Origin: Panagrolaimus kolymaensis
Taxonomy: Eukaryota; Nematoda; Chromadorea; Rhabditida; Panagrolaimidae
Direction of reading: 5' to 3'
Length of the DNA stretch: 64,000 nt
Assembly: GCA_028622995.1 (NCBI GenBank)
Contig: JAJQJQ010000025.1
Span: forward strand, 372,001 to 436,000
Every line of letters begins with the position of its first letter. Within the stretch, counting starts at the first letter, position 1. The notes beneath the pieces are model-generated. The model worked only from the letters and a program-made list of their open reading frames with translations. It searched no databases and was not told where the DNA came from. Both the position numbers and the translations under genes were made by a program. Below are positions 13,407 through 26,812 of this stretch, in pieces.

Positions 13407-14502
13407 GCTTGCCCCTATTTAAATTTATTTTTATTTTCTCTAATTTTTTTAATTTGGTGCCATTATGTCATCGACAAATAAAATTGCAAAAATTTAGTAA
13501 AAACAAATCAATTAGGTTTAAGAAAAGCAATAACGAAAATCTCGCTTGCCCCTATTTAAATTTATTTTTATTTTCTCTAATTTTTTTAATTTGGTACCAT
13601 TATGTCATCGACAAATAAAATTGCAAAAATTTAGTAAAAACAAATCAATTAGGTTTAAGAAAAGCAATAACGAAAATCTCGCTTGCCCCTATTTAAATTT
13701 ATTTTTATTTTCTCGAATTTTTTTAATTTGGTGCCATTATGTCATCGACAAATAAAATTGCAAAAATTTAGTAAAAACAAATCAATTAGGTTTAAGAAAA
13801 GCAATAACGAAAATCTCGCTTGCCCCTATTTAAATTTATTTTTATTTTCTCGAATTTTTTTAATTTGGTGCCATTATGTCATCGACAAATAAAATTGCAA
13901 AAATTTAGTAAAAACAAATCAATTAGGTTTAAGAAAAGCAATAACGAAAATCTCGCTTGCCCCTATTTAAATTTATTTTTATTTTCTCTAATTTTTTTAA
14001 TTTGGTGCCATTATGTCATCGACAAATAAAATTGCAAAAATTTAGTAAAAACAAATCAATTAGGTTTAAGAAAAGCAATAACGAAAATCTCGCTTGCCCC
14101 TATTTAAATTTATTTTTATTTTCTCTAATTTTTTTAATTTGGTACCATTATGTCATCGACAAATAAAATTGCAAAAATTTAGTAAAAACAAATCAATTAG
14201 GTTTAAGAAAAGCAATAACGAAAATCTCGCTTGCCCCTATTTAAATTTATTTTTATTTTCTCGAATTTTTTTAATTTGGTGCCATTATGTCATCGACAAA
14301 TAAAATTGCAAAAATTTAGTAAAAACAAATCAATTAGGTTTAAGAAAAGCAATAACGAAAATCTCGCTTGCCCCTATTTAAATTTATTTTTATTTTCTCG
14401 AATTTTTTTAATTTGGTGCCATTATGTCATCGACAAATAAAATTGCAAAAATTTAGTAAAAACAAATCAATTAGGTTTAAGAAAAGCAATAACGAAAATC
14501 TC
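13407..14502 (+). repeat. Higher-order repeat, 4-monomer unit of 548 bp, two copies
   Basis: 13407-13954 and 13955-14502 each hold one CTCTAA monomer, one GGTACC monomer and two CTCGAA monomers, all form B, at a 548-bp offset. The GGTACC sites lie at 13593 and 14141. Similar four-monomer spacing of GGTACC sites recurs further right (15922, 16470, 17018). Confidence 0.88.
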
Positions 14503-17500
14503 GCTTGCCCCTATTTAAATTTATTTTTATTTTCTCTAATTTTTTTAATTTGGTGCCATTATGTCATCGACAAATAAAATTCCAAAAATTTAGTAAAAAC
14601 AAATCAATTAGGTTTAAGAAAAGCAATAACGAAAATCTCGCTTGCCCATATTTAAATTTATTTTTATTTTCTCTAATTTTTTTAATTTGGTGCCACTATG
14701 TCATCGACAAATAAAATTGCAAAAATTTAGTAAAAACAAATCAATTAGGTTTAAGAAAAGCAATAACGAAAATCTCGCTTGCCCCTATTTAAATTTATTT
14801 TTATTTTCTCTAATTTTTTTAATTTGGTGCCATTATGTCATCGACAAATAAAATTGCAAAAATTTAGTAAAAACAAATCAATTAGGTTTAAGAAAAGCAA
14901 TAACGAAAATCTCGCTTGCCCCTATTTAAATTTATTTTTATTTTCTCGAATTTTTTTAATTTGGTGCCATTATGTCATCGACAAATAAAATTGCAAAAAT
15001 TTAGTAAAAACAAATCAATTAGGTTTAAGAAAAGCAATAACGAAAATCTCGCTTGCCCCTATTTAAATTTATTTTTATTTTCTCTAATTTTTTTAATTTG
15101 GTACCATTATGTCATCGACAAATAAAATTGCAAAAATTTAGTAAAAACAAATCAATTAGGTTTAAGAAAAGCAATAACGAAAATCTCGCTTGCCCCTATT
15201 TAAATTTATTTTTATTTTCTCGAATTTTTTTAATTTGGTGCCATTATGTCATCGACAAATAAAATTCCAAAAATTTAGTAAAAACAAATCAATTAGGTTT
15301 AAGAAAAGCAATAACGAAAATCTCGCTTGCCCCTATTTAAATTTATTTTTATTTTCTCTAATTTTTTTAATTTGGTGCTATTATGTCATCGACAAATAAA
15401 ATTGCAAAAATTTAGTAAAAACAAATCAATTAGGTTTAAGAAAAGCAATAACGAAAATCTCGCTTGCCCCTATTTAAATTTATTTTTATTTTCTCGAATT
15501 TTTTTAATTTGGTGCCATTATGTCATCGACAAATAAAATTGCAAAAATTTAGTAAAAACAAATCAATTAGGTTTAAGAAAAGCAATAACGAAAATCTCGC
15601 TTGCCCCTATTTAAATTTATTTTTATTTTCTCGAATTTTTTTAATTTGGTGCCATTATGTCATCGACAAATAAAATTGCAAAAATTTAGTAAAAACAAAT
15701 CAATTAGGTTTAAGAAAAGCAATAACGAAAATCTCGCTTGCCCCTATTTAAATTTATTTTTATTTTCTCGAATTTTTTTAATTTGGTGCCATTATGTCAT
15801 CGACAAATAAAATTGCAAAAATTTAGTAAAAACAAATCAATTAGGTTTAAGAAAAGCAATAACGAAAATCTCGCTTGCCCCTATTTAAATTTATTTTTAT
15901 TTTCTCTAATTTTTTTAATTTGGTACCATTATGTCATCGACAAATAAAATTGCAAAAATTTAGTAAAAACAAATCAATTAGGTTTAAGAAAAGCAATAAC
16001 GAAAATCTCGCTTGCCCCTATTTAAATTTATTTTTATTTTCTCTAATTTTTTTAATTTGGTGCCATTATGTCATCGACAAATAAAATTCCAAAAATTTAG
16101 TAAAAACAAATCAATTAGGTTTAAGAAAAGCAATAACGAAAATCTCGCTTGCCCCTATTTAAATTTATTTTTATTTTCTCGAATTTTTTTAATTTGGTGC
16201 CATTATGTCATCGACAAATAAAATTGCAAAAATTTAGTAAAAACAAATCAATTAGGTTTAAGAAAAGCAATAACGAAAATCTCGCTTGCCCCTATTTAAA
16301 TTTATTTTTATTTTCTCGAATTTTTTTAATTTGGTGCCATTATGTCATCGACAAATAAAATTGCAAAAATTTAGTAAAAACAAATCAATTAGGTTTAAGA
16401 AAAGCAATAACGAAAATCTCGCTTGCCCCTATTTAAATTTATTTTTATTTTCTCTAATTTTTTTAATTTGGTACCATTATGTCATCGACAAATAAAATTG
16501 CAAAAATTTAGTAAAAACAAATCAATTAGGTTTAAGAAAAGCAATAACGAAAATCTCGCTTGCCCCTATTTAAATTTATTTTTATTTTCTCGAATTTTTT
16601 TAATTTGGTGCCATTATGTCATCGACAAATAAAATTGCAAAAATTTAGTAAAAACAAATCAATTAGGTTTAAGAAAAGCAATAACGAAAATCTCGCTTGC
16701 CCCTATTTAAATTTATTTTTATTTTCTCTAATTTTTTTAATTTGGTGCTATTATGTCATCGACAAATAAAATTGCAAAAATTTAGTAAAAACAAATCAAT
16801 TAGGTTTAAGAAAAGCAATAACGAAAATCTCGCTTGCCCCTATTTAAATTTATTTTTATTTTCTCTAATTTTTTTAATTTGGTGCCATTATGTCATCGAC
16901 AAATAAAATTGCAAAAATTTAGTAAAAACAAATCAATTAGGTTTAAGAAAAGCAATAACGAAAATCTCGCTTGCCCCTATTTAAATTTATTTTTATTTTC
17001 TCTAATTTTTTTAATTTGGTACCATTATGTCATCGACAAATAAAATTGCAAAAATTTAGTAAAAACAAATCAATTAGGTTTAAGAAAAGCAATAACGAAA
17101 ATCTCGCTTGCCCCTATTTAAATTTATTTTTATTTTCTCGAATTTTTTTAATTTGGTGCCATTATGTCATCGACAAATAAAATTCCAAAAATTTAGTAAA
17201 AACAAATCAATTAGGTTTAAGAAAAGCAATAACGAAAATCTCGCTTGCCCCTATTTAAATTTATTTTTATTTTCTCTAATTTTTTTAATTTGGTGCTATT
17301 ATGTCATCGACAAATAAAATTGCAAAAATTTAGTAAAAACAAATCAATTAGGTTTAAGAAAAGCAATAACGAAAATCTCGCTTGCCCCTATTTAAATTTA
17401 TTTTTATTTTCTCGAATTTTTTTAATTTGGTGCCATTATGTCATCGACAAATAAAATTGCAAAAATTTAGTAAAAACAAATCAATTAGGTTTAAGAAAAG

Positions 17501-19160
17501 CAATAACGAAAATCTCGCTTGCCCCTATTTAAATTAATTTTTATTTTCTCTAATTTTTTTAATTTGGTGCCATTATGTCATCGACAAATAAAATTGCAAA
17601 AATTTAGTAAAAACAAATCAATTAGGTTTAAGAAAAGCAATAACGAAAATCTCGCTTGCCCCTATTTAAATTAATTTTTATTTTCTCGAATTTTTTTAAT
17701 TTGGTGCCATTATGTCATCGACAAATAAAATTGCAAAAATTTAGTAAAAACAAATCAATTAGGTTTAAGAAAAGCAATAACGAAAATCTCGCTTGCCCCT
17801 ATTTAAATTTATTTTTATTTTCTCTAATTTTTTTGATTTGGTACCATTATGTCATCGACAAATAAAATTGCAAAAATTTAGTAAAAACAAATCAATTAGG
17901 TTTAAGAAAAGCAATAACGAAAATCTCGCTTGCCCCTATTTAAATTTATTTTTATTTTCTCGAATTTTTTTAATTTGGTGCCATTATGTCATCGACAAAT
18001 AAAATTCCAAAAATTTAGTAAAAACAAATCAATTAGGTTTAAGAAAAGCAATAACGAAAATCTCGCTTGCCCCTATTTAAATTTATTTTTATTTTCTCGA
18101 ATTTTTTTAATTTGGTGCAATTAAGTCATCGACAAATAAAATTGCAAAAATTTAGTAAAAACAAATCAATTAGGTTTAAGAAAAGCAATAACGAAAATCT
18201 CGCTTGCCCCTATTTAAATTTATTTTTATTTTCTCGAATTTTTTTAATTTGGTGCCATTATGTCATCGACAAATAAAATTGCAAAAATTTAGTAAAAACA
18301 AATCAATTAGGTTTAAGAAAAGCAATAACGAAAATCTCGCTTGCCCCTATTTAAATTTATTTTTATTTTCTCTAATTTTTTTAATTTGGTGCCATTATGT
18401 CATCGACAAATAAAATTCCAAAAATTTAGTAAAAACAAATCAATTAGGTTTAAGAAAAGCAATAACGAAAATCTCGCTTGCCCCTATTTAAATTTATTTT
18501 TATTTTCTCTAATTTTTTTAATTTGGTGCCATTATGTCATCGACAAATAAAATTGCAAAAATTTAGTAAAAACAAATCAATTAGGTTTAAGAAAAGCAAT
18601 AACGAAAATCTCGCTTGCCCCTATTTAAATTTATTTTTATTTTCTCGAATTTTTTTAATTTGGTGCCATTATGTCATCGACAAATAAAATTGCAAAAATT
18701 TAGTAAAAACAAATCAATTAGGTTTAAGAAAAGCAATAACGAAAATCTCGCTTGCCCCTATTTAAATTTATTTTTATTTTCTCTAATTTTTTTAATTTGG
18801 TGCCATTATGTCATCGACAAATAAAATTGCAAAAATTTAGTAAAAACAAATCAATTAGGTTTAAGAAAAGCAATAACGAAAATCTCGCTTGCCCCTATTT
18901 AAATTTATTTTTATTTTCTCGAATTTTTTTAATTTGGTGCCATTATGTCATCGACAAATAAAATTGCAAAAATTTAGTAAAAACAAATCAATTAGGTTTA
19001 AGAAAAGCAATAACGAAAATCTCGCTTGCCCCTATTTAAATTTATTTTTATTTTCTCTAATTTTTTTAATTTGGTGCCATTATGTCATCGACAAATAAAA
19101 TTCCAAAAATTTAGTAAAAACAAATCAGTGAGCTCAATGATAAGCTTTATTTAAAATCTC
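14503..19160 (+). repeat. Form-B satellite segment with 548- and 1370-bp periodicities
   Basis: Almost purely form-B tandem monomers. The GGTGCTATT variant occurs near 15376, 16746 and 17294, offsets of 1370 and 548 bp, and GGTACC at 15100, 15922, 16470, 17018 and 17840. A first GGTGCAATTAAG monomer appears near 18115, a variant that later marks the poly-T units. Form A returns at the right edge, in the monomer starting at 19024. No gene. Confidence 0.88.
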
Positions 19161-19982
19161 GCTTGCCCCTATTTAAATTTATTTTTATTTTCTCGAATTT
19201 TTTTAATTTGGTGCCATTAAGTCATCGACAAATAAAATTGCAAAAATTTAGTAAAAACAAATCAGTGAGCTCAATGATAAGCTTTATTTAAAATCTCGCT
19301 TGCCCCTATTTAAATTTATTTTTATTTTCTCGAATTTTTTTAATTTGGTGCCATTATGTCATCGACAAATAAAATTCCAAAAATTTAGTAAAAACAAATC
19401 AATTAGGTTTAAGAAAAGCAATAACGAAAATCTCGCTTGCCCCTATTTAAATTTATTTTTATTTTCTCGAATTTTTTTAATTTGGTGCCATTATGTCATC
19501 GACAAATAAAATTCCAAAAATTTAGTAAAAACAAATCAGTGAGCTCAATGATAAGCTTTATTTAAAATCTCGCTTGCCCCTATTTAAATTTATTTTTATT
19601 TTCTCGAATTTTTTTAATTTGGTGCCATTAAGTCATCGACAAATAAAATTGCAAAAATTTAGTAAAAACAAATCAGTGAGCTCAATGATAAGCTTTATTT
19701 AAAATCTCGCTTGCCCCTATTTAAATTTATTTTTATTTTCTCGAATTTTTTTAATTTGGTGCCATTATGTCATCGACAAATAAAATTCCAAAAATTTAGT
19801 AAAAACAAATCAATTAGGTTTAAGAAAAGCAATAACGAAAATCTCGCTTGCCCCTATTTAAATTTATTTTTATTTTCTCGAATTTTTTTAATTTGGTGCC
19901 ATTATGTCATCGACAAATAAAATTCCAAAAATTTAGTAAAAACAAATCAGTGAGCTCAATGATAAGCTTTATTTAAAATCTC
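19161..19982 (+). repeat. Tandem 3-monomer unit of 411 bp, two copies
   Basis: 19161-19571 and 19572-19982 have the same three-monomer series: form A with CATTAAG and TTGC, form B with CATTATG and TTCC, then form A with CATTATG and TTCC. No difference between the two copies was noticed by eye, which suggests a very recent duplication. Confidence 0.9.
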
Positions 19983-20270
19983 GCTTGCCCCTTTTAAATT
20001 TATTTTTATTTTCTCTAATTTTTTTAATTTGGTGCCATTATGTCATCGACAAATAAAATTCCAAAAATTTAGTAAAAACAAATCAGTGAGCTCAATGATA
20101 AGCTTTATTTAAAATCTCGCTTGCCCCTATTTAAATTTATTTTTATTTTCTCGAATTTTTTTAATTTGGTGCCATTATGTCATCGACAAATAAAATTCCA
20201 AAAATTTAGTAAAAACAAATCAGTGAGCTCAATGATAAGCTTTATTTAAAATCTCGCTTGCCCCTTTTAA

Positions 20271-20271
<1 letters not shown>

Positions 20272-20295
<24 letters not shown>
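20272..20295 (+). repeat. 24-T homopolymer replacing the monomer T-rich tract (copy 1)
   Basis: In this monomer the usual T-rich tract, normally interrupted by A, CTCGAA and CTCTAA motifs, is an unbroken run of 24 T. The monomer is form B with CCTTTT and is 133 bp long. The poly-T run removes the variable TaqI motif and 3 bp compared with standard monomers. Flanks on both sides are normal satellite. Confidence 0.93.
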
Positions 20296-20302
<7 letters not shown>

Positions 20303-22183
20303 TGCCATTATGTCATCGACAAATAAAATTCCAAAAATTTAGTAAAAACAAATCAATTAGGTTTAAGAAAAGCAATAACGAAAATCTCGCTTGCCCCTAT
20401 TTAAATTTATTTTTATTTTCTCGAATTTTTTTAATTTGGTGCCATTATGTCATCGACAAATAAAATTGCAAAAATTTAGTAAAAACAAATCAATTAGGTT
20501 TAAGAAAAGCAATAACGAAAATCTCGCTTGCCCCTATTTAAATTTATTTTTATTTTCTCTAATTTTTTTAATTTGGTGCCATTATGTCATCGACAAATAA
20601 AATAGCAAAAATTTAGTAAAAACAAATCAATTAGGTTTAAGAAAAGCAATAACGAAAATCTCGCTTGCCCCTATTTAAATTTATTTTTATTTTCTCTAAT
20701 TTTTTTAATTTGGTGCCATTATGTCATCGACAAATAAAATTGCAAAAATTTAGTAAAAACAAATCAATTAGGTTTAAGAAAAGCAATAACGAAAATCTCG
20801 CTTGCCCCTATTTAAATTTATTTTTATTTTCTCTAATTTTTTTAATTTGGTACCATTATGTCATCGACAAATAAAATTGCAAAAATTTAGTAAAAACAAA
20901 TCAATTAGGTTTAAGAAAAGCAATAACGAAAATCTCGCTTGCCCCTATTTAAATTTATTTTTATTTTCTCGAATTTTTTTAATTTGGTGCCATTATGTCA
21001 TCGACAAATAAAATTGCAAAAATTTAGTAAAAACAAATCAATTAGGTTTAAGAAAAGCAATAACGAAAATCTCGCTTGCCCCTATTTAAATTTATTTTTA
21101 TTTTCTCGAATTTTTTTAATTTGGTGCCATTATGTCATCGACAAATAAAATTGCAAAAATTTAGTAAAAACAAATCAATTAGGTTTAAGAAAAGCAATAA
21201 CGAAAATCTCGCTTGCCCCTATTTAAATTTATTTTTATTTTCTCTAATTTTTTTAATTTGGTGCCATTATGTCATCGACAAATAAAATTGCAAAAATTTA
21301 GTAAAAACAAATCAATTAGGTTTAAGAAAAGCAATAACGAAAATCTCGCTTGCCCCTATTTAAATTTATTTTTATTTTCTCGAATTTTTTTAATTTGGTG
21401 CCATTATGTCATCGACAAATAAAATTGCAAAAATTTAGTAAAAACAAATCAATTAGGTTTAAGAAAAGCAATAACGAAAATCTCGCTTGCCCCTATTTAA
21501 ATTTATTTTTATTTTCTCTAATTTTTTTAATTTGGTGCCATTATGTCATCGACAAATAAAATTCCAAAAATTTAGTAAAAACAAATCAGTGAGCTCAATG
21601 ATAAGCTTTATTTAAAATCTCGCTTGCCCCTATTTAAATTTATTTTTATTTTCTCGAATTTTTTTAATTTGGTGCCATTAAGTCATCGACAAATAAAATT
21701 GCAAAAATTTAGTAAAAACAAATCAGTGAGCTCAATGATAAGCTTTATTTAAAATCTCGCTTGCCCCTATTTAAATTTATTTTTATTTTCTCGAATTTTT
21801 TTAATTTGGTGCCATTATGTCATCGACAAATAAAATTCCAAAAATTTAGTAAAAACAAATCAGTGAGCTCAATGATAAGCTTTATTTAAAATCTCGCTTG
21901 CCCCTTTTAAATTTATTTTTATTTTCTCTAATTTTTTTAATTTGGTGCCATTATGTCATCGACAAATAAAATTCCAAAAATTTAGTAAAAACAAATCAGT
22001 GAGCTCAATGATAAGCTTTATTTAAAATCTCGCTTGCCCCTATTTAAATTTATTTTTATTTTCTCGAATTTTTTTAATTTGGTGCCATTATGTCATCGAC
22101 AAATAAAATTCCAAAAATTTAGTAAAAACAAATCAGTGAGCTCAATGATAAGCTTTATTTAAAATCTCGCTTGCCCCTTTTAA

Positions 22184-22184
<1 letters not shown>

Positions 22185-22208
<24 letters not shown>
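22185..22208 (+). repeat. 24-T homopolymer (copy 2)
   Basis: Exactly 24 T in the same monomer position as at 20272. The next monomer (from 22302) carries the rare GGTGCAATTAAG variant. The pair of poly-T monomer plus GCAATTAAG monomer is repeated 1091 bp to the right. Confidence 0.93.
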
Positions 22209-22215
<7 letters not shown>

Positions 22216-23274
22216 TGCCATTATGTCATCGACAAATAAAATTCCAAAAATTTAGTAAAAACAAATCAATTAGGTTTAAGAAAAGCAATAACGAAAATCT
22301 CGCTTGCCCCTATTTAAATTTATTTTTATTTTCTCGAATTTTTTTAATTTGGTGCAATTAAGTCATCGACAAATAAAATTGCAAAAATTTAGTAAAAACA
22401 AATCAATTAGGTTTAAGAAAAGCAATAACGAAAATCTCGCTTGCCCCTATTTAAATTTATTTTTATTTTCTCGAATTTTTTTAATTTGGTGCCATTATGT
22501 CATCGACAAATAAAATTGCAAAAATTTAGTAAAAACAAATCAATTAGGTTTAAGAAAAGCAATAACGAAAATCTCGCTTGCCCCTATTTAAATTTATTTT
22601 TATTTTCTCTAATTTTTTTAATTTGGTGCCATTATGTCATCGACAAATAAAATTCCAAAAATTTAGTAAAAACAAATCAGTGAGCTCAATGATAAGCTTT
22701 ATTTAAAATCTCGCTTGCCCCTATTTAAATTTATTTTTATTTTCTCGAATTTTTTTAATTTGGTGCCATTAAGTCATCGACAAATAAAATTGCAAAAATT
22801 TAGTAAAAACAAATCAGTGAGCTCAATGATAAGCTTTATTTAAAATCTCGCTTGCCCCTATTTAAATTTATTTTTATTTTCTCGAATTTTTTTAATTTGG
22901 TGCCATTATGTCATCGACAAATAAAATTCCAAAAATTTAGTAAAAACAAATCAGTGAGCTCAATGATAAGCTTTATTTAAAATCTCGCTTGCCCCTTTTA
23001 AATTTATTTTTATTTTCTCTAATTTTTTTAATTTGGTGCCATTATGTCATCGACAAATAAAATTCCAAAAATTTAGTAAAAACAAATCAGTGAGCTCAAT
23101 GATAAGCTTTATTTAAAATCTCGCTTGCCCCTATTTAAATTTATTTTTATTTTCTCGAATTTTTTTAATTTGGTGCCATTATGTCATCGACAAATAAAAT
23201 TCCAAAAATTTAGTAAAAACAAATCAGTGAGCTCAATGATAAGCTTTATTTAAAATCTCGCTTGCCCCTTTTAA

Positions 23275-23275
<1 letters not shown>

Positions 23276-23299
<24 letters not shown>
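23276..23299 (+). repeat. 24-T homopolymer (copy 3)
   Basis: Exactly 24 T, 1091 bp from the previous poly-T run, again followed by a GGTGCAATTAAG monomer. This poly-T monomer has TTGC, while the one at 22185 has TTCC, so the copies have since changed at a single base. Confidence 0.93.
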
Positions 23300-23306
<7 letters not shown>

Positions 23307-24213
23307 TGCCATTATGTCATCGACAAATAAAATTGCAAAAATTTAGTAAAAACAAATCAATTAGGTTTAAGAAAAGCAATAACGAAAATCTCGCTTGCCC
23401 CTATTTAAATTTATTTTTATTTTCTCGAATTTTTTTAATTTGGTGCAATTAAGTCATCGACAAATAAAATTGCAAAAATTTAGTAAAAACAAATCAGTGA
23501 GCTCAATGATAAGCTTTATTTAAAATCTCGCTTGCCCCTATTTAAATTTATTTTTATTTTCTCGAATTTTTTTAATTTGGTGCCATTATGTCATCGACAA
23601 ATAAAATTCCAAAAATTTAGTAAAAACAAATCAGTGAGCTCAATGATAAGCTTTATTTAAAATCTCGCTTGCCCCTTTTAAATTTATTTTTATTTTCTCG
23701 AATTTTTTTAATTTGGTGCCATTATGTCATCGACAAATAAAATTGCAAAAATTTAGTAAAAACAAATCAATTAGGTTTAAGAAAAGCAATAACGAAAATC
23801 TCGCTTGCCCCTATTTAAATTTATTTTTATTTTCTCTAATTTTTTTAATTTGGTGCCATTATGTCATCGACAAATAAAATTGCAAAAATTTAGTAAAAAC
23901 AAATCAATTAGGTTTAAGAAAAGCAATAACGAAAATCTCGCTTGCCCCTATTTAAATTTATTTTTATTTTCTCTAATTTTTTTAATTTGGTGCCATTATG
24001 TCATCGACAAATAAAATTGCAAAAATTTAGTAAAAACAAATCAATTAGGTTTAAGAAAAGCAATAACGAAAATCTCGCTTGCCCCTATTTAAATTTATTT
24101 TTATTTTCTCTAATTTTTTTAATTTGGTGCCATTATGTCATCGACAAATAAAATTGCAAAAATTTAGTAAAAACAAATCAATTAGGTTTAAGAAAAGCAA
24201 TAACGAAAATCTC

Positions 24214-26128
24214 GCTTGCCCCTATTTAAATTTATTTTTATTTTCTCTAATTTTTTTAATTTGGTGCGATTATGTCATCGACAAATAAAATTCCAAAAAT
24301 TTAGTAAAAACAAATCAATTAGGTTTAAGAAAAGCAATAACGAAAATCTCGCTTGCCCCTATTTAAATTTATTTTTATTTTCTCTAATTTTTTTAATTTG
24401 GTGCCATTATGTCATCGACAAATAAAATTCCAAAAATTTAGTAAAAACAAATCAATTAGGTTTAAGAAAAGCAATAACGAAAATCTCGCTTGCCCCTATT
24501 TAAATTTATTTTTATTTTCTCTAATTTTTTTAATTTGGTGCCATTATGTCATCGACAAATAAAATTCCAAAAATTTAGTAAAAACAAATCAATTAGGTTT
24601 AAGAAAAGCAATAACGAAAATCTCGCTTGCCCCTATTTAAATTTATTTTTATTTTCTCGAATTTTTTTAATTTGGTGCCATTATGTCATCGACAAATAAA
24701 ATTCCAAAAATTTAGTAAAAACAAATCAATTAGGTTTAAGAAAAGCAATAACGAAAATCTCGCTTGCCCCTATTTAAATTTATTTTTATTTTCTCGAATT
24801 TTTTTAATTTGGTGCCATTATGTCATCGACAAATAAAATTCCAAAAATTTAGTAAAAACAAATCAGTGAGCTCAATGATAAGCTTTATTTAAAATCTCGC
24901 TTGCCCCTTTTAAATTTATTTTTATTTTCTCTAATTTTTTTAATTTGGTGCCATTATGTCATCGACAAATAAAATTGCAAAAATTTAGTAAAAACAAATC
25001 AATTAGGTTTAAGAAAAGCAATAACGAAAATCTCGCTTGCCCCTATTTAAATTTATTTTTATTTTCTCTAATTTTTTTAATTTGGTGCCATTATGTCATC
25101 GACAAATAAAATTCCAAAAATTTAGTAAAAACAAATCAGTGAGCTCAATGATAAGCTTTATTTAAAATCTCGCTTGCCCCTATTTAAATTTATTTTTATT
25201 TTCTCGAATTTTTTTAATTTGGTGCCATTATGTCATCGACAAATAAAATTCCAAAAATTTAGTAAAAACAAATCAGTGAGCTCAATGATAAGCATTATTT
25301 AAAATCTCGCTTGCCCCTTTTAAATTTATTTTTATTTTCTCTAATTTTTTTAATTTGGTGCCATTATGTCATCGACAAATAAAATTCCAAAAATTTAGTA
25401 AAAACAAATCAGTGAGCTCAATGATAAGCTTTATTTAAAATCTCGCTTGCCCCTATTTAAATTTATTTTTATTTTCTCTAATTTTTTTAATTTGGTGCCA
25501 TTATGTCATCGACAAATAAAATTGCAAAAATTTAGTAAAAACAAATCAATTAGGTTTAAGAAAAGCAATAACGAAAATCTCGCTTGCCCCTATTTAAATT
25601 TATTTTTATTTTCTCTAATTTTTTTAATTTGGTGCCATTATGTCATCGACAAATAAAATTCCAAAAATTTAGTAAAAACAAATCAGAGAGCTCAATGATA
25701 AGCTTTATTTAAAATCTCGCTTGCCCCTATTTAAATTTATTTTTATTTTCTCGAATTTTTTTAATTTGGTGCCATTATGTCATCGACAAATAAAATTCCA
25801 AAAATTTAGTAAAAACAAATCAGTGAGCTCAATGATAAGCTTTATTTAAAATCTCGCTTGCCCCTTTTAAATTTATTTTTATTTTCTCTAATTTTTTTAA
25901 TTTGGTGCCATTATGTCATCGACAAATAAAATTCCAAAAATTTAGTAAAAACAAATCAGTGAGCTCAATGATAAGCTTTATTTAAAATCTCGCTTGCCCC
26001 TATTTAAATTTATTTTTATTTTCTCGAATTTTTTTAATTTGGTGCCATTATGTCATCGACAAATAAAATTCCAAAAATTTAGTAAAAACAAATCAGTGAG
26101 CTCAATGATAAGCTTTATTTAAAATCTC
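24214..26128 (+). repeat. Segmental duplication, first copy (partner 26813-28727)
   Basis: About 14 monomers whose variant order recurs 2599 bp to the right. Landmarks are GGTGCGATTATG (about 24264 and 26863), a run of form-B TTCC monomers, and AAGCATTATT (about 25290 and 27889). A CAGAGAGC variant near 25684 exists only in this copy, a change after the duplication. It is also the first part of the window where the GCGATT variant appears. Confidence 0.88.
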
Positions 26129-26812
26129 GCTTGCCCCTTTTAAATTTATTTTTATTTTCTCGAATTTTTTTAATTTGGTGCCATTATGTCATCGACAAAT
26201 AAAATTGCAAAAATTTAGTAAAAACAAATCAATTAGGTTTAAGAAAAGCAATAACGAAAATCTCGCTTGCCCCTATTTAAATTTATTTTTATTTTCTCTA
26301 ATTTTTTTAATTTGGTGCCATTATGTCATCGACAAATAAAATTGCAAAAATTTAGTAAAAACAAATCAATTAGGTTTAAGAAAAGCAATAACGAAAATCT
26401 CGCTTGCCCCTATTTAAATTTATTTTTATTTTCTCTAATTTTTTTAATTTGGTGCCATTATGTCATCGACAAATAAAATTGCAAAAATTTAGTAAAAACA
26501 AATCAATTAGGTTTAAGAAAAGCAATAACGAAAATCTCGCTTGCCCCTATTTAAATTTATTTTTATTTTCTCTAATTTTTTTAATTTGGTGCCATTATGT
26601 CATCGACAAATAAAATTGCAAAAATTTAGTAAAAACAAATCAATTAGGTTTAAGAAAAGCAATAACGAAAATCTCGCTTGCCCCTATTTAAATTTATTTT
26701 TATTTTCTCTAATTTTTTTAATTTGGTACCATTATGTCATCGACAAATAAAATTGCAAAAATTTAGTAAAAACAAATCAATTAGGTTTAAGAAAAGCAAT
26801 AACGAAAATCTC

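Larger units (their letters stand above)
21348..23529 (+). repeat. Higher-order repeat, 8-monomer unit of 1091 bp, two copies
   Basis: 21348-22438 and 22439-23529 show the same variant order: form-B CTCGAA, CTCTAA with TTCC, CATTAAG with TTGC, CATTATG with TTCC, CCTTTT CTCTAA, CTCGAA with TTCC, the 24-T monomer, and the GCAATTAAG monomer. The offset of 1091 equals eight monomers minus 5 bp, fully explained by one CCTTTT monomer (-1) and one poly-T monomer (-4). Confidence 0.9.
21759..23939 (+). repeat. Segmental duplication, first copy (partner 28318-30498)
   Basis: The variant series of this 2181-bp block, including two 24-T monomers and two GCAATTAAG monomers, recurs at an offset of 6559 bp. 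The match ends on the left where the preceding monomers differ (CATTAAG versus CATTATG) and on the right where TTGC becomes TTCC. The block contains parts of two 1091-bp units, so it was copied after those units had formed. Confidence 0.88.

Noticed and set aside
6420..19160. Telomeric repeat, since form B contains TTAGG (the insect telomere motif)
   Set aside because: TTAGG occurs once per 137 bp and not in tandem; there is no TTAGGTTAGG anywhere seen. Most likely coincidence.
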